DNA from: Enoplolaimus lenunculus | Taxonomy: Eukaryota; Nematoda; Enoplea; Enoplida; Thoracostomopsidae | Length of the DNA stretch: 64,000 nucleotides | Assembly: GCA_030248215.1 (NCBI GenBank) | Contig: JASANG010003331.1 | Span: 62,001 to 126,000, forward strand | Reading direction: 5' to 3' | Program-made: the position numbers and the translations under genes | The notes under the pieces: model-generated | Seen by the model: the letters and a program-made list of their open reading frames with translations, nothing else | Told to the model about the DNA's origin: nothing | The model's database searches: none | Shown here: positions 1-10,560 of the stretch, in pieces | Layout of the letters: each line of letters opens with the position of its first letter | Numbering within the stretch: the stretch's first letter is position 1

Positions 1-495
1 AGGTGTTTATTCTTTTTCACGACATCACTACATTTAGTAAATTTAGTGTCAATTTTAAATGAGCTGATATAAGGTTGTAACTCGATTAAATATAAGTGCA
101 AGTTTTCGTTAATATAGAAATGCCTGATGCGGGATTCACGTTGTAACCGTTGCAGGTGGGACACGGTTTGTCCCATGTTGATTCGACGTCAACGTGAAAT
201 TCGGAATCTTATATCGGGTCGACAGACAACTGTAATGTCATATGACATTAGCTTACAAACCAGCGCTCTCAAATGATCAATGTGTACAAGGGACGGTATG
301 TCACGTGATACTGTGGGACATTTATGCGAATATCATTTTAAGTATGCTTTAAAGATTCGAACTCAAATTCATTTGGTCCTGGAGTCATTTTATGCTCTAC
401 AATTAGGCAAAATGTACGTTTATGGACTCTAAGGGACTCTATCTGTCTACAGACTCGAATATGGGATACGGTTTCTGGCCAATGTTACCCAAAAG
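1..495. other. Intergenic DNA with a mariner-like MITE relic
   Basis: No gene is visible. Around 345-455 the text resembles, in reverse orientation, the interior of the TA-flanked MITEs at 23802 and 60840: an ATGGACTC/GGGACTCTAT stretch and a cluster around GGTCCTGGAGTCATTTTATG. This is probably a decayed fragment without recognisable ends. The rest is unexplained. Confidence 0.4.
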
Positions 496-862
496 GCCAA
501 CCTATTTTCCCGGTGTAAAAGACTGAAGCCGGATGTCAACGAAACTTGCCGGAGCCGGAGGTGAGGCGAAATTAGGTAGTAACGATGATGGTTAACTAGT
601 TAATTTTAGCCAATATCTGCAATATATTGTTAATTTGTTTGGTTTTACGCTAATTTTCTGCGAATTTTCGGAAATTCTTTCTTGAAAATTGTGACAAAAG
701 TGAAACGAAACGCGTTCAAACAGATAAATTTTGCAAAATTATGCAAAATTTTACAATCAAAATTGCCGGAACCTCTAGCAAAAATTTTAATGGAGCAGGA
801 GCCGGAGACCGATTTTATGCCGGAGCCGGTGGCAGACCTCCGGTTGTAAGTACCCTGCAGGA
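496..862 (-). repeat. CCGGAGCCGG-rich dispersed repeat, copy 1
   Basis: About 370 bp bounded by GCCGGAGCCGG-type words, with an AT-rich middle containing GCAAAATTATGCAAAATTTT. It matches 3569-3906 in inverted orientation, sharing the same succession of words (GTTTGGTTTTACGC, GTGAAACGAAACGC, TAATTTTAGC). It looks like an old MITE-type repeat with no clear target duplication. Both ORFs across it are shadows. Confidence 0.5.
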
Positions 863-936
863 CAGCAATGTACAAAAATACACACAACAAATTGCGACAG
901 TGGAGATAGTTGAGTGGATGCACAAATAGGTATAGC

Positions 937-1093
937 GGCCAATGTATACAACAGAGTTGGAACTGTTGTATATATAAACATATTTCTAAGCTTTAAGCCT
1001 AAGCGTAAGTCTAAAAAAAGTTAGTCTAAAGCTTAAACTGACTCTATTACAGCCCAGTCAGAAAACGATCCGGCCCTGTTCTATACATGGGTC
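937..1093 (-). mobile_element. GGCC/TTAGGC element, subfamily A, short copy
   Basis: Starts GGCCAATGTATACAACAG and ends CTGTTCTATACATGGGTC. It is flanked by a perfect 8-bp direct repeat, GGTATAGC (929-936 and 1094-1101). The interior holds degenerate TAAGCCTAAGC and the subterminal block TTAGTCTAAAGCTTAAACTG found throughout the family. It has no coding capacity and is non-autonomous. Confidence 0.85.
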
Positions 1094-2188
1094 GGTATAG
1101 CTAGCTTCCTGTTCACACAGTTTCAATTTTTGGAGAAATATCCACGTATCGTTTGACTTTTGAAATGTCTGCAAATTGTTTCAAGCTGGCGAAAAGAATA
1201 TATAAGTTTCATTTGGTCAAGGGAAATAGAGCAGACGTCTTGTAGACAAGTTACAATTATTTATTGTATTTTCTTGTAGCAACGAGACCCTCTCGTAAAA
1301 ATTCGGGCCAATAGATAAATCATAGCCATAGCTATACCTAAAGCGTACGGTAATCCTATACCTAAAAGCTTAAGCCTAAACAAAAAATAGTCAAAACCTT
1401 ATAGCTTACTCGATCCATTGTTGATTGTTATGTCGTGTGAAACGATCCGCCTCTAATCTGTAGGTGGCTCTGCCACTCTTAAACCTATTTCAAATTAAAA
1501 ACTAAAACTTAAAATAAAACCAAATATCAACACCACACCTTAAAGGAGTCCCTGGCTCCACCTAGTCTCTCTTAGAACTAAAGTTAGGCTTAGGCGTTGA
1601 TACAGGGCGTAAAATTGGTCAAATCTTTGCTATGGCGGCTGTGTCCGCAATGTATAGCTTACCTGGGCCCTGCGTGGCCGTTGAATATCTGTTGGATATT
1701 ACTGCATATGTCGTTGGCCGTATTTGCTAGAAAGGCCATAGCTAGGCTATGTCAGCACCAAAATGGTGCTTGTTAATTGGTCGTTGAAATAACAGTATTG
1801 TTGTTGTTGTAGGAGGCGTGTTGTACCGGGTGTGTGGCTCTGGACCTCAAAAGCAATAGCGTTCAAATAGGGTAGCCGGAACCAGAATCATTCTCAGTCT
1901 TGAGCTAGCACGAGTTGGTGAATCGCAATTTACGGAGTCTGTGTGTTTCTTATTCTTTTTGATTGGTCGGAAGTGTACGTGGTTGAAACTTTGAACGGAG
2001 CCTTGGTAAGTAGGATTTGAAGTGAATTAGTTTAAGTATAGTCACGGAGGCGCGCACTATGTGAAGGAAATCCGGATAGTGGATATTATTGGTGTTGCGC
2101 AAGGCTCAGGTTTACCCAGTATTTGATACTGATGTAATGTGCTAAAAGGGAATCGTGCTTGTAACGGAGAACCTGGGGAAAAGTAGTC
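1094..2188. other. Unannotated DNA with a decayed GGCC/TTAGGC relic
   Basis: No gene seen. A degraded subfamily-A/B interior (TACCTAAAAGCTTAAGCC, AAACAAAAAATAGTC) lies at about 1325-1455. A small perfect hairpin (AGCACCA-AAA-TGGTGCT) lies near 1754-1770. A splice-donor-like GGTAAGTAGG occurs at about 2004, but no exon could be attached to it. Confidence 0.35.
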
Positions 2189-2339
2189 TAATAAATCTAA
2201 CGGGGTTAGATTTATTATTCTACAACGGATTGGGCCAATCCAAACGGGGTTAGATTGGTCGGCAAAATTTGGTGTATCTCTAACGGGGTTAGAGTGCACG
2301 GTTTAACAGGGTGTAATTCTAACGGGGTTAGAATTGCAC
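2189..2339. repeat. Cluster of four GGG-loop hairpins
   Basis: Four hairpins share the core TCTAAC-GGG-GTTAGA or a variant. The first (2189-2217) has a perfect 13-bp stem. The second (about 2234-2260) is imperfect, with CCAAT/ATTGG flanks. The third (2278-2294) has a 7-bp stem. The fourth (2311-2339) has 12 pairs plus one G-T wobble. The outer stem sequences differ between copies but stay complementary. Function unknown; see findings. Confidence 0.7.
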
Positions 2340-2636
2340 GGAGTCTGGAAAAGGAATAAAGTATTGGCATCGGTAAAGCCAGTGGCTAAGCTAAACAGAT
2401 TCGGGCATAGGTTTTAAGGATTCCGGCTCAGGTTGCCAGTTAAATTGCATAACCTGTGATTTACTGGTGTTTAATATTGGCGTTATAAAGGATTTGGGAG
2501 GGTTAACAAACAATTACCGGCCGCGTTTACTAAATCAGAGCGATAAGCATGCATCGAGAAAAGGACTGCATAAAGGATACAGGATACAGGGCTGAGCTAA
2601 AATCACGAACTTCTCACATAATCTATACATGGGCCG
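2340..2636. other. Unannotated DNA
   Basis: No gene, RNA or recognisable repeat seen between the hairpin cluster and the TTAGGC-family fragment at 2637. Confidence 0.4.
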
Positions 2637-2713
2637 CCTAAACAAAAAATAGTCTAAACTTTACTCTATTGCAGTCCCGCAGAAAAACTGTCGACACCTG
2701 ATCTATATATGGT
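2637..2713 (-). mobile_element. Truncated GGCC/TTAGGC element
   Basis: Only the array-distal end remains: AACAAAAAATAGTCTAAA, ACTCTATTGCAGTCCCGCAG, then CACCTGATCTATATATGG. The preceding CTATACATGGGCC at about 2625 is a second copy of the tip, so this may be a collapsed or recombined element. No array and no target duplication. Confidence 0.55.
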
Positions 2714-3449
2714 GGCCGTGGTTATATATCCAAACCAATGGTAACATGGGACTGACATTTAATTCATTTGTTTTCTCGCGTACAACAATTAATATGTTGT
2801 GTTAGTTTTTATCAATAAAACCACAACTATTCTACTTAAATTTTTTAGTCGAAAAACAAAATATACCCGAATGTTTTAGAAATGATAACTGTTTTTTTTG
2901 GTGAACCCAGGGGTTAAACTTGGCTTTTGATCGTAATGGGTCATCCACGTTATAATGCGCGCGCTAATGTAAAAATTTGTCCAACCACCCGGTAGGGATC
3001 TGTGTACAAATCGAAGCTGCAACTACCGTGTAGGTACAATTTTATGCGGTACGTAGACACTATTAATTGTCCCGACACTGTCCGAAGGGAGTCGGAACAA
3101 AAGGTAAAAAATTAAGCATAATAAATAAGTGTATATATGTATTTGTGTTGTTGTTATGTATGTTTGCGATGCTATATGAACACAGTGCAATATGTCTAAG
3201 TCCTCGTTAGGGACTACCGGACATTATAGTGGTCTCGTAACAGACTGTGTTAAAACGACGTCGGGCCTTACTCAGACCCAGACATTTTTTTGCAGTAGCG
3301 CCTGCAGTATTACGTGGATGTTCCATAATGTATTAGTTTACAGTTTACAGTATGAGTCGAACATGCACTAGAATATTATAGCGTCGATGCAGAGGTCAGC
3401 TATGTTGTCTTAATTGATTTGTGGGCACGCAGCCAGAGTATTTACTGCA
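2714..3449. other. Unannotated DNA
   Basis: No convincing gene or repeat family. The block is AT-rich, with short GTTGTTGTTATGTATG-type low complexity near 3148. Confidence 0.4.
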
Positions 3450-3451
3450 TA

Positions 3452-3560
3452 CACTGCAAAAAATGGTGAGTCGAATTTACTCTCTCCGAAATAAGTTCCA
3501 CGGAACTACGCAATCTGAGTCAAATTCGAACTTCGCCAGGGTCAAATTCGACTGTACTAC
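3452..3560. mobile_element. Partial foldback MITE (CACTGCAAAAAATGG family)
   Basis: Begins TA|CACTGCAAAAAATGGTGAGTC and runs through ACTCTCTCCGAAATAAG and GTCAAATTCGAC, i.e. the left half of the 210-bp palindromic family seen whole at 4603, 6206, 11442 and 22895. The right half is missing. Confidence 0.7.
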
Positions 3561-3568
3561 AAAAGCGG

Positions 3569-3906
3569 TGTACAAACGAAGGCGTGCCTCCGATTCCGGC
3601 AGACAGTCGACCTCCGGTTCCGATAGAATCTCTGCTGTACTTTCTGGCAATTTCGGTAGTGAAATTTTGGCATAATTTTATGAAAATTATTTGTTTGGGT
3701 GCGTTTCATTTTAACTTTTGGTACAATTTTGAAGAAACAATTGCAGAAATTTTGTAAAAAAAGCGCAAAACCAAACCATTTAACACCTTACAGATAGCAG
3801 CTAAAATTAACCGTGAATTAAACGTCATTTTAACTCCCTAATTGTGCCTCACCATCGGATCCGGCAAATTTTGTTGACCCGCGGCTCCGGTATTTTTCAC
3901 CTCCGG
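3569..3906 (+). repeat. CCGGAGCCGG-rich dispersed repeat, copy 2
   Basis: Inverted relative to 496-862. The outer edges are CCTCCGATTCCGGCAGAC and GCGGCTCCGG...CACCTCCGG. The AT-rich centre contains GTGCGTTTCATTTTAAC and GCGCAAAACCAAACC, matching copy 1 on the other strand. Confidence 0.5.
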
Positions 3907-4600
3907 TCGCACCCTGCTACCAAGCAAAATTGTTGCGATATTTGCGTCACCAACATTCAATTTAAAATAGAAATCTGAATTACGCCGTGTAAATTTCGTA
4001 AACTTTGGCATTTTAGCAATTATTTTCAAACCAATTTTGAAGTTTACGTCAGAGTTACAGTTGGAACGCTGCCCAAGTTTACATAAACAGTCAAGTTTAA
4101 GCTGCATATTCAACTCTATGTTTACCCCCCTTTTAGGTAAATTTGCGACACAATATTGACAAACGATTTAAACATAAATCATGTATTTCACCCAGAGTTT
4201 CTGCTGGTCTTATAAATCTACTGTTCCCTCAGGAAGGAAGTGACCACTTAGACTGGACCCGTAGCGCCATTTAAGACGAGATTGGCTAAAAGGTGGGGAT
4301 TATGAGATTTAGACTTTAAAGCTTTGGTGATTTTCGACCGGTTCATGCTGCGAATCAAGGAAGCGTATACGTGACCAGTTGACCATGTAATCGCTTTGCT
4401 AGGGCTACTTGAGACATTTTATAGTCAAAGTAGAAGGTGGTTTGTGATTTAAAATTCAATTGGGTTGCAATAAACAATTACGGTATCAATTGGTGCCCAA
4501 AGGGCACGCGGGTCACAGTCTTCGGCTGCGGCCAGATATAGGCAGTTTTAAAATGCAGCTGATCCCGTTTTTATGGGGTAAATAGTCAGGGCTATATATA
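3907..4600. other. Unannotated DNA
   Basis: No feature supported. Short reading frames on the minus strand lack any recognisable domain. Confidence 0.35.
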
Positions 4601-4602
4601 CA

Positions 4603-4812
4603 CACTGTAAAAAATGGTGAGCCAAATTGACTCTCTCTCGGAAATAGGCTTTTCCTGACTACACAAACTGAGTCAAATTCGACTCCGCCAGAGTCAAACG
4701 TGCGACATAGTGAATCGAATTTGACTCTGGTGGAGTCGAATTTGACTCAGTTTGTGTTGTCAGGAAAAGCCTATTTCCAAGAGAGTCATTTTGACTCAAC
4801 ATTTTTTGCTGT
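4603..4812. mobile_element. Foldback MITE, about 210 bp
   Basis: Almost the whole element is one inverted repeat. The left arm contains AAAAAATGGTGAGCC, GACTCTCTCTCGGAAATAGG and GAGTCAAATTCGACTCCGCC; the right arm repeats these in reverse, ending CATTTTTTGCTG. Flanks are TATATA-rich, so a TA target is plausible but cannot be fixed. The sequence has no coding capacity. Confidence 0.8.
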
Positions 4813-4983
4813 ATATATATTGAGTGACCTGTTCATATAAAATATATTTTTCCGGTTTCGTCTTTAAAATTCAATCTTCGGATTGGAAAAGTAGCGTTGC
4901 ATAAGAGTTTTCTCAATATATGTTTACTGTTTTGAAATCACTTTTTATAGATCAAGGGCAGACAGATTTTCTGAGGGGCTGCA

Positions 4984-5440
4984 ATGAGTAAAAGTTTACA
5001 TGCAATGAGAAAGAAAAAACATACAAGAGAAACAAAACATAGAAACGAGAAAAAAGAGACACGAGACAAAGGAAAGAGACACATGAGAAACGAAAGAGAG
5101 ACACGAGAAAAACGAAAGAGAGAAACGGGAAAAACGAAAGAGATACACGAAAGAAAGGATAGAAAGACACAAGAGAATGGAAAAAGAGAGACCAGAAAAA
5201 GAACAGAAAGATACAAGAGAAAAGAGAGACACAAGAAAAACGAAAGAGAGACACGAAACAAAGGATAGGAAGACAAAATACAAAATGGAAAGAGAAACAC
5301 GAGAAAACGGACAAAAGAAAATGAAACACAAGAAAAAGGAAAGAGAGTCACAAGAGAAAGGAAAGACAAACATGAACGAAAGGAAAAGGAAAATGAACGA
5401 AGAAAACACAGAAACACAAACCGCAGTGTTTAGTACCATG
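4984..5440. repeat. Polypurine minisatellite (AAAGAGAGACACGAGAAA)
   Basis: A degenerate tandem repeat of about 20-24 bp built on GAAAGAGAGACACGAGAAA. The + strand is nearly all purine and C, with very little T. Both strands show long reading frames (Arg/Lys/Glu-rich or Phe/Ser/Leu-rich) that follow from the composition and not from selection. Such tracts can form triplex DNA. Confidence 0.8.
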
Positions 5441-5888
5441 TTGTACCCTGGGTAAGATGTGCTTATATGTATAAAACTACGATCAATGATAAATATCGCT
5501 CTCATGTTCCGCGTGTTAAATTCAGACACACGCGCGTGTACCCGCGTGTCTTCTGTGACTTTTACACACGTCTTGTATTATCTGAATTTGAGTTTCAAAA
5601 TCTGTGATGCTTTAACCACAGTTTTGCAAGCCAGAAAATAAATGTTTTGGTAGCAAAATTACGTTGTTTTAACGGTACTTTTTTCGCTAGCTCCATCCAT
5701 CATACTTTACACCGTTTCAAGGGTGTTTTACGAGCACATACAGGGTATTCTTTCGAGTTTTGGTTGTTTACTTCTTCACCTGCACGTTACCAGCCGGAAC
5801 CAAGCCTGAATCTAAACCTGAGGTTAGAACTAAGCTTATGCCTAAAAAGTTAAAAAAAAAACACTTTAATCAACAACCGATAATATCC
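5441..5888. other. Unannotated DNA
   Basis: No gene recognised. It contains a 12-bp perfect palindrome (ACACGCGCGTGT) near 5525 and a weak TAAACCTGAGG...TTATGCCTAAAAAG stretch at 5813-5850 that may be a TTAGGC-family crumb. Confidence 0.3.
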
Positions 5889-6444
5889 TCAAACAAGAGT
5901 ATGCAACAAGATTTGTTTCGCATCACACAAAATGTACCAATGCTCGTTGCGTTTTGGTCCTGCCGCTCTCACTTTTTAGGAGGGGGTCAATTTTACATTC
6001 ATTATACGAGTAACTGCCAGCCAACATCAATTAAACTTTGGTAAAAAAATAAGCTGACCACTTGTCAGTATATTTAAAAGCATATGAATTTGAGCGTCTT
6101 TATGGAAATTTTGAACTACACCCAAAATAAGAGTGGAAGAGCAAAAATGCAACGCGCGCTGAGTACATATTTTCTACACAGAATATACCCAGTTGCATAC
6201 TATTAACTGCAAAAAATGGTGAGTCAAATTGACTCTCACTGAAATAAGCTTTTCGGGACTACACAAACCGAGTCAAATTCGACTGCGCCAGAGTGAAACG
6301 TGCTATTCAGTGAGTCGAATTTGACTCTGGCGTAGTCGAATTTGACTCAATTTGGGTAGTCCCGTAGAGCCTATTTCGGAGAGAGTCAATTTGACTCACC
6401 ATTTTTGACAGTGTTAGAGTATCTTGCACTCTTGGTATAATCAA
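5889..6444. mobile_element. AAGAGTGTGCAACT-family MITE, split by a foldback
   Basis: Left end CAAGAGTATGCAACAAG; right part ATACCCAGTTGCATACT...GCACTCTTGGTATAATC. The interior carries the family's AAAATGTACCAATGCTCG and GCAACGCGCGCTGAGTACAT words. The right end is interrupted by the foldback at 6206-6414, so the foldback inserted later. Confidence 0.65.
6206..6414. mobile_element. Foldback MITE nested in another MITE
   Basis: The same palindromic family as at 4603: ACTGCAAAAAATGGTGAGTC on the left, ACTCACCATTTTTGACAGTG on the right. It is flanked by TA on both sides (6204-6205 and 6415-6416), and it interrupts the terminal GCATACTCTT motif of the host MITE. Confidence 0.8.
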
Positions 6445-6449
6445 CAGTC

Positions 6450-6775
6450 GATAATAAGAGTGTGCAACTTCTCAAAAATACGCGTGGCATAAAAAGTACC
6501 ACCGCGCGTTGCGTTTTGCCCATACCCCCCTTATTTAGGGGGGTCAACTGCACACAGAACTCAGTTAAACCTCAATCAGGAATACAATCGAACAATGTTT
6601 GCACTGTGTATCGCAACAGTGTTTGCCTGCGTTCAAGGTTTCAACACCCCCCAAATGACGGGGGTAAGCCAAAAACGCAACGCGTGCCGGGTACATTCGT
6701 TAATACACAGAATGTACCCAGTTGCACACTCTTGTTATAAAGAGTGATCATCCACTCTTGGTATAATTAATTTCG
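6450..6775. mobile_element. AAGAGTGTGCAACT-family MITE
   Basis: Inverted ends: AATAAGAGTGTGCAACTTC on the left and CAGTTGCACACTCTTGTTAT on the right, then an outer AGAGTGATCATCCACTCTTG block. The interior has paired CCCCCTTATTTAGGGGGGTC motifs and GCAACGCGTGCCGGGTACAT. Other copies lie at 5889, 9590, 30585 (partial) and 39013. Confidence 0.65.
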
Positions 6776-7383
6776 CTAGCAACAACCGTTGCCTTCCGGG
6801 TAAAACTCAGAAAATATTTCAACGATTTCTCATCAGAACGCGGTCCTGGTTTTTGGAAATATATCCTTATCGAATCCTGGTCGGTTAGGTTTACAGTTCA
6901 ATGAACGTCCTGCTTTATTAGTTCCCTGGGGATACAAATAGAATTGTGTGTGTGTGTGTGTGAGGTTCCGAAATTTAGTTTGTTTGAGCAGGGTAATGTG
7001 AAATTATTGCTGTCTTAGACGTACACGTATAAACAACACAATAACAACGAAATAAACCGCTAGCAATGACGAATCTAGAAATTTGTGCCATGAAGTACGT
7101 TTAAGGAAAAAAGAGCATGAGCGAAGCGACCCAGAAGCCAAACGCAATATTAGCATTAGTTCTTATAAACGCAAAATTTTGATTCGTTTTCGGGGGTCAC
7201 GGCCTGAGTGACCTCTCCTTTTAATCTCAGCCAACGATTGCTAAAAAAGCGACGAGAATCAAAAGCATCGAAAATTATGCTTGCATTTACTTGGAAATTT
7301 AGTTATCAAGTTAAATCCTTAACACTTTGTTACTAAAATTAATGACTTCTGTACTCAAGCAAAATATATACCGTTGAAATATA
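6776..7383. other. Unannotated DNA with a short (TG)n and a GCGAGCGAGAAGCC-type repeat
   Basis: A (TG)n run lies at 6943-6961. About 7100-7225 carries GAGCGAAGCGACCCAGAAGC, then CAAACGCAATATTAGC and GGGGTCACGGCCTGAGTGAC. This dispersed motif also occurs near 9990, 10880, 20590, 31010, 33820, 36205, 40815, 51735 and 53785. No terminal structure was resolved. Confidence 0.4.
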
Positions 7384-7433
7384 CGCTTTAGGCTGAGGAA
7401 TATGCTTATACTACTGTTATGGCCCTGTTCTAT
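7384..7433 (+). mobile_element. GGCC/TTAGGC element fragment, subfamily A right end
   Basis: GAGGAATATGCTTATACTAC followed by TGTTATGGCCCTGTTCTATA is the array-proximal right end of subfamily A. Nothing else of the element remains. Confidence 0.6.
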
Positions 7434-8879
7434 ATATTCGCAAGAGTCGTTCTGAATCTTTGAATCAATTGCAACGGTAATGCGTTTATTGAGAAAAAAT
7501 CACACTTTTTCCAAATAAAACATCGTTAGTTGTTTTGTCCAAATTTTAGAAAAGCTTCTTTTCCAGCTGTTTTGAATCAATTAATTATAAATATACATAT
7601 ATATTGATATATATGTATATATATATATGTTGTAAGATGCTTTGTTTCTATTAAAAAAACTTAAAAATTTTGTAGTTTGTGTGTTACGATTTCTTGGAGT
7701 TCGTCTGCTTGTAGAGTACCTGTAGTGGGTCTACAACTGTTGCGCTTGTTTCAGAACGCCACCTACCTAAGTTACTGACTGTGTTAGTGTATTATTTTGC
7801 TATTACCATTCAATGTACTGCAACGGGAACAATTGTGGAATTACTTCAAGGAACGAGCAGTCTGATTTCACGCAAAGACCAGGAGTGAATTTTTGTAAGT
7901 ACTGGTTAACAAATGACATAAGGTTTACTCAAGCAGTGACTCCGTGCCCTGATTACTTAGTAGTATAGGGGAACCCTTTGGTCCTTTCGGGCTAAGATTT
8001 CTGTTAAAAAAATTTTCTTCTTTGTTTTGAAATCTTATCTTACAATTTTCCGGCGTGTTGAATACAATTGTTACCTCAAAATTAATTGAAATGGAACATG
8101 TCTTAAATCTTACTAGCATGTTGTAAAATTGCTAATGCTTGAAGTGTTAGCATATTTGGCGTGTTACGGGTATAAAAGGAGCTGATTCCAATCAATCGGG
8201 TGGTGGCATAGCTGTTGAGTTACAGGAGAGTTATGATATAGGCAGTCGCCAGTGTTTCTGAACGTTTTCGTGAAGTTGCGGATTATTTGTGTTATAAAGT
8301 ATCTCAGTGTTTTTGCCACGTTTAGCTGTGTGTTGACTTATACGACTATCAAAGAGATTGGTTATTTTATCCTAAACACGATCAAGTCCGATTGTCATAG
8401 TACTCTTCTCCCCAGTTCTTGACTTACCTTGTTCTAAAAATTTTCGGCGTTGGAGGTACAAGAGAACTTGATTACTTGGAGCGTATTTTGCACATTGCTC
8501 ATTGGAGCAAATGAAACTGTACTTGTGGTAGTTAGATTGTATAGGAGCTCACATCGAGTAGTATAGAAGGGAAATTAACCAATTTTGGAGTAGCATAGAG
8601 GGAGTATTGAACCCTAACAGAATTTGTTTATCGGTATAATTGATTAAGTTTGTTCATACCGGAACATCAAAGTGAGGTGTGATAAAAATTATTTTGGGCG
8701 GTTAATTGCTATAAAGGGTTAGATGTACATTTATACGGAGATACGTATATAGTACAATTTCTGAATTCTGTACTTGGTTGATGTAGGGACAGGGGCTGTT
8801 ATAAATTTCCCGACATTTTCCAGCGTTACATATATCATTTTGGTTCGACTGCAACAAATATACACTTAACAATTTACAC
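7434..8879. other. Unannotated DNA; AT repeat and TATA-like site
   Basis: An (AT)n patch lies at about 7590-7630. GTATAAAAGG at about 8170 resembles a TATA box, and GTAAGT at 7896 resembles a splice donor, but no coding exon could be joined to either. The stretch is less repetitive than its surroundings and could belong to a host gene or to an old element. I cannot tell which. Confidence 0.3.
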
Positions 8880-8889
8880 GTGTTTGTAG

Positions 8890-9200
8890 GGCACCATAAG
8901 ACCTGTGCTCAGACCAGATCCGCAATTACAGGGACTGAGGAGGGGACTTACAAAAATGTTCGCTCCCTCTTGACAGCAAAAAATGGTTTCATTTTCGTCG
9001 AGAAACTCAATGTTAAGAAATTAGTTTCGTCTCCTTTGAAAACCTTCCTGTTTGGCTCACAATTTCTGGATTCGATGCTGAGACAGATGCACCGGAAGCG
9101 TTTAAGGACCACTCGTGGACTGACATTGCAGGGTGAGCTGATGATGATCCCAGTCAGGCAAATATATTTTGCAAACTTGATAAGGTCCCTATCTAATTAA
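8890..9200 (+). CDS. Unrecognised open stretch, possible 3' exon
   Basis: An open frame of about 103 codons follows an acceptor-like TTTACACGTGTTTGTAG and ends with a stop at 9198-9200. The product is basic and contains MLRQMHRKRLRTTRG and an IYFANLIRSLSN tail. I recognise no domain, signal peptide or membrane segment. There is no ATG at the start of the frame, so as a gene it would need an upstream exon, which I could not find. A chance reading frame is at least as likely. Confidence 0.15.
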
Positions 9201-9427
9201 TAATTTTGTGATGTTAACGCGAATTTAGTTTAATATACAAATCTGCGATTATGAACAAGTAATGATTTTTTTCTTTTAATGCGATTTGCGCTGTTTCTGC
9301 GAAGTTTGTACCACAGAACTAAATGGCATCTTCGGTGCCGCATGATCGTGATTTGTCTAAATGACACGGCCGCGGTCTGTCAGAAATTTGAGGACCCACA
9401 ACCGTTGACGAGACATGGCGTTTACAA

Positions 9428-9562
9428 CCAGGGTATAACCGGTTATCCGTTTCCATTTCAATTAAAAACGGTGAAAACTTTGTGTTTCCGTTAAATGTAG
9501 AAATACCGAAAATTCCGTTATTTCTGCAATCTATTTTACTGCCTAATTCAGGGTACAACAGA
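9428..9562. mobile_element. hAT-like MITE fragment (CAGGTTGTAACCGG type)
   Basis: Left CAGGGTATAACCGGTTATCC and right ATTCAGGGTACAACAG resemble the ends of the element nested at 33011-33399, and the interior has the same CCGTTTCC and TTTCCGTTA words. Probably a short, decayed relative. Confidence 0.4.
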
Positions 9563-9589
9563 TTTTAGGGACACATTACTGATACTTAC

Positions 9590-9925
9590 TCGTGCTAAGA
9601 GTGCATGATACTTTTAACCTGAGTGTGCAACTCTGCAGGTTTCGCATGGTACAAAATGTACCACTGGGTGTTGCGTTTTTGGTTGACCACCTTTATTTAG
9701 AGGGGGTGGCTGTCACATGCAATAACCGTAAAATAAACTATAACGGAAGCATTTTTGTTGCCGAATACATAAAGTGCCATGGATCACACAGGTTGTACCC
9801 CCTTTAAATACGGGGGTCAACCCTCAAAATGCTGCGCGTGTCGGGTACATTCTTTCCTACACAGAATGTACCCAGTTGCATAGTCTTGAAGTATGCATCA
9901 ACCACTCTTGGTCATACCATAATCG
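9590..9925. mobile_element. AAGAGTGTGCAACT-family MITE
   Basis: Left end GCTAAGAGTGCATGATAC with GAGTGTGCAACTCTGCAG; right end CCCAGTTGCATAGTCTTG and CAACCACTCTTGGTCATAC. The paired CCCCTTTAAATACGGGGGTC and the GGTACAAAATGTACCACTGG core are as in the 6450 copy. Confidence 0.65.
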
Positions 9926-10560
9926 ACTTGAAGCACTTTTGCCCTCATTGTGTTAATATTTTGCCCTAAATTTCAAGCGATATATACGAGAAACCAAACG
10001 CAATGTTAGTACAAAATTGTGACAAAATACTTTGATTTTGGTCTCCGCTGAGGGCCTTGACCTGGTGACACCGTTGAATTTGCCAGTCTGAATTGATTCA
10101 GAAAAGTATTTTCTGTGGCAAATCTGAAAAGTTTTTCTGATATGTAAGATAATTTTTCTAAAAATAACTCGAAAACGTTTATTTTCAGACTTTATTTGCA
10201 AAACGTTTTTTGAAAACTTTTACAATAGAAATACTTTTCAAGTGCGCCTTGCTAATTATATTTCTTAAATATAAGAAATTTTTTCTTAAATATCAGAAAT
10301 ATTATTTTGAGTGGCACTCGTCGTTGCCCTCAAATTGTGTTTGCTCTTTGCTAAGGTTGGTTAAAGTTTAAAATGCTTTAATATGATTCCCATTTTGTAT
10401 ATCAAATTGATTTCGTTGTTGTTTCACAGTTTATTGACATATTTGACACTTTTGTGTATATTATATGTCAGCAATTTGTCCAACTTTCAATAACTTACCA
10501 GGTGACACGATGAAAATAGTAATAAGCTGTCGAATATAAAGAAGAAAATGAGGTTTTCCC
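9926..10560. other. Unannotated AT-rich DNA
   Basis: Contains a GAGAAACCAAACGCAATGTTAG patch (the dispersed motif noted at 7100) near 9985 and AAATATAAGAAA/AAATATCAGAAA tandem words near 10270. No gene was found. Confidence 0.35.

Noticed and set aside
2189-2339. CRISPR-like repeats
   Set aside because: There are only four copies, each an independent hairpin with variable flanks and no regular spacer length.
4938-5529. Phe/Ser-rich multi-frame membrane protein on the minus strand
   Set aside because: Three overlapping frames stay open because the opposite strand is purine-rich; the composition explains it.
8120-8830. Solo LTR suggested by a TATA-like site and TG...CA limits
   Set aside because: No flanking target duplication, second copy or adjoining internal region is visible.
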